Both the position numbers and the translations under genes were made by a program. The notes under the pieces were generated by a model. It made no database searches, was not told the DNA's origin, and was given only the letters and a program-made list of their open reading frames with translations. This document shows, in pieces, positions 63,763 to 64,000 of a DNA stretch of 64,000 nucleotides; within the stretch, counting starts at the first letter, position 1, and the number at the start of each line of letters is the position of its first letter. The stretch comes from Borreliella chilensis (GTDB lineage Bacteria; Spirochaetota; Spirochaetia; Borreliales; Borreliaceae), in assembly GCA_000808095.1 (NCBI GenBank), contig CP009910.1, positions 496,001 through 560,000 of the forward strand, in the 5' to 3' direction.

Positions 63763-64000
63763 ATGAGCATTAAAATACAGCAAGAAATTTCAGATTTGAA
63801 GAAGCTGATTAGAAAGTGGGATAAGGAGTATTACGTTGATTCTTTGCCCAGTGTTGATGATTTTGTTTATGATGAGCATTTTTTAAGACTTCAAGAGTTA
63901 GAGAATAAGTATCCTGAATATAGGACCTTAGATTCTCCTACGCTTAAGCTTGGCAGTGATCTTTTGAATGACTTTAAAGAGGTTGAACATTCTGTTCCTA
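63763..64000 (+). CDS. ligA: NAD-dependent DNA ligase, N-terminal part
   Basis: The gene runs off the window; 79 residues are visible. LigA seals nicks in replication and repair using NAD. The start has the family's Ia domain (about residues 10-60): LIRKWDKEYYVDSLPSVDDF and YDEHFLRLQELENKYPEY, with the tyrosine and aspartate residues that bind NAD nicotinamide. No SD is seen before ATG 63763. Confidence 0.93.
   Translation, partial: MSIKIQQEISDLKKLIRKWDKEYYVDSLPSVDDFVYDEHFLRLQELENKYPEYRTLDSPTLKLGSDLLNDFKEVEHSVP

Noticed and set aside
1..64000. Mobile elements, prophage, CRISPR, toxin-antitoxin or defence genes
   Set aside because: No transposase, integrase, repeat-spacer array or typical paired small genes were seen; gene order is the conserved core chromosome.

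Overview
The window is a stretch of spirochaete chromosome, very probably from a Borrelia/Borreliella species of the Lyme group. The evidence is the strongly A+T-rich sequence, the run S10/spc/alpha ribosomal genes - rny - ymdB - tlyA - der - giant coiled-coil protein - pheST - trxB - dnaJ/dnaK/grpE - nadE - coaX - M16 lipoprotein - fusA - prs - FGGY kinase - polA - fliS - cheY - ligA, an archaeal-type phenylalanyl-tRNA synthetase, and an EF-G that looks nearly identical to my memory of the B. burgdorferi protein. From memory the order matches the part of the B. burgdorferi B31 chromosome around BB0480 to BB0552. The species cannot be fixed from the sequence alone.

Region by region: (1) 1-11263, plus strand, one long ribosomal operon from the 3' end of rplW to rplQ, including secY and rpoA; adk, map, infA and rpsD, often found in this operon elsewhere, are absent. 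(2) 11335-18507, RNA turnover and GTPase genes (rny, ymdB, tlyA, der), a minus-strand GerMN membrane protein, a secreted NlpC/P60-like protein and a HAD phosphatase. (3) 18528-28278, a 2162-residue coiled-coil protein followed by pheS and pheT. (4) 28350-33716, trxB convergent with the minus-strand chaperone operon grpE-dnaK-dnaJ-rlmB. (5) 34103-44792, nadE, an inositol-monophosphatase-family gene, unknown genes, coaX, and a minus-strand group of an aldo/keto reductase, a DUF2400 protein, a glucosaminidase and a membrane protein, followed by a PhnP-like hydrolase. (6) 44813-49157, exoA, an unknown secreted protein and a large M16 lipoprotein protease. (7) 49237-49567, three minus-strand tRNA genes (Glu, Lys, Lys) with two near-consensus promoters. 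(8) 49610-53502, minus-strand fusA - Bax-inhibitor-1 family protein and bactofilin - TPR protein. (9) 53805-58275, small KTSC protein, TPR lipoprotein, outer-membrane-like protein, prs and an FGGY kinase. (10) 58258-63512, minus-strand operon cheY - fliS - unknown - polA - coaE - SPOR protein, with overlapping genes. (11) 63763-64000, start of ligA.

The genes are mostly housekeeping: translation, protein folding, secretion, RNA decay, replication/repair, and cofactor salvage (NadE, CoaX, CoaE and Prs fit an organism that salvages precursors). Cell-envelope and flagellar functions are interspersed (glucosaminidase, SPOR protein, bactofilin, FliS, CheY). Genes are packed with many 1-20 nt overlaps and several TTG or GTG starts.

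I saw no CRISPR array, insertion sequence, prophage, toxin-antitoxin pair or defence cluster, and no clear undescribed multi-gene system. The items most worth a second look are: a NAD synthetase whose glutaminase domain seems to have lost all three catalytic residues; a DNA polymerase I with unusual residues in motifs A and B; the giant coiled-coil protein with a membrane anchor and an SwrB/DUF6115-like end; a 60-bp in-frame tandem repeat in the SPOR gene; two candidate leaderless transcripts; and several structured leaders.
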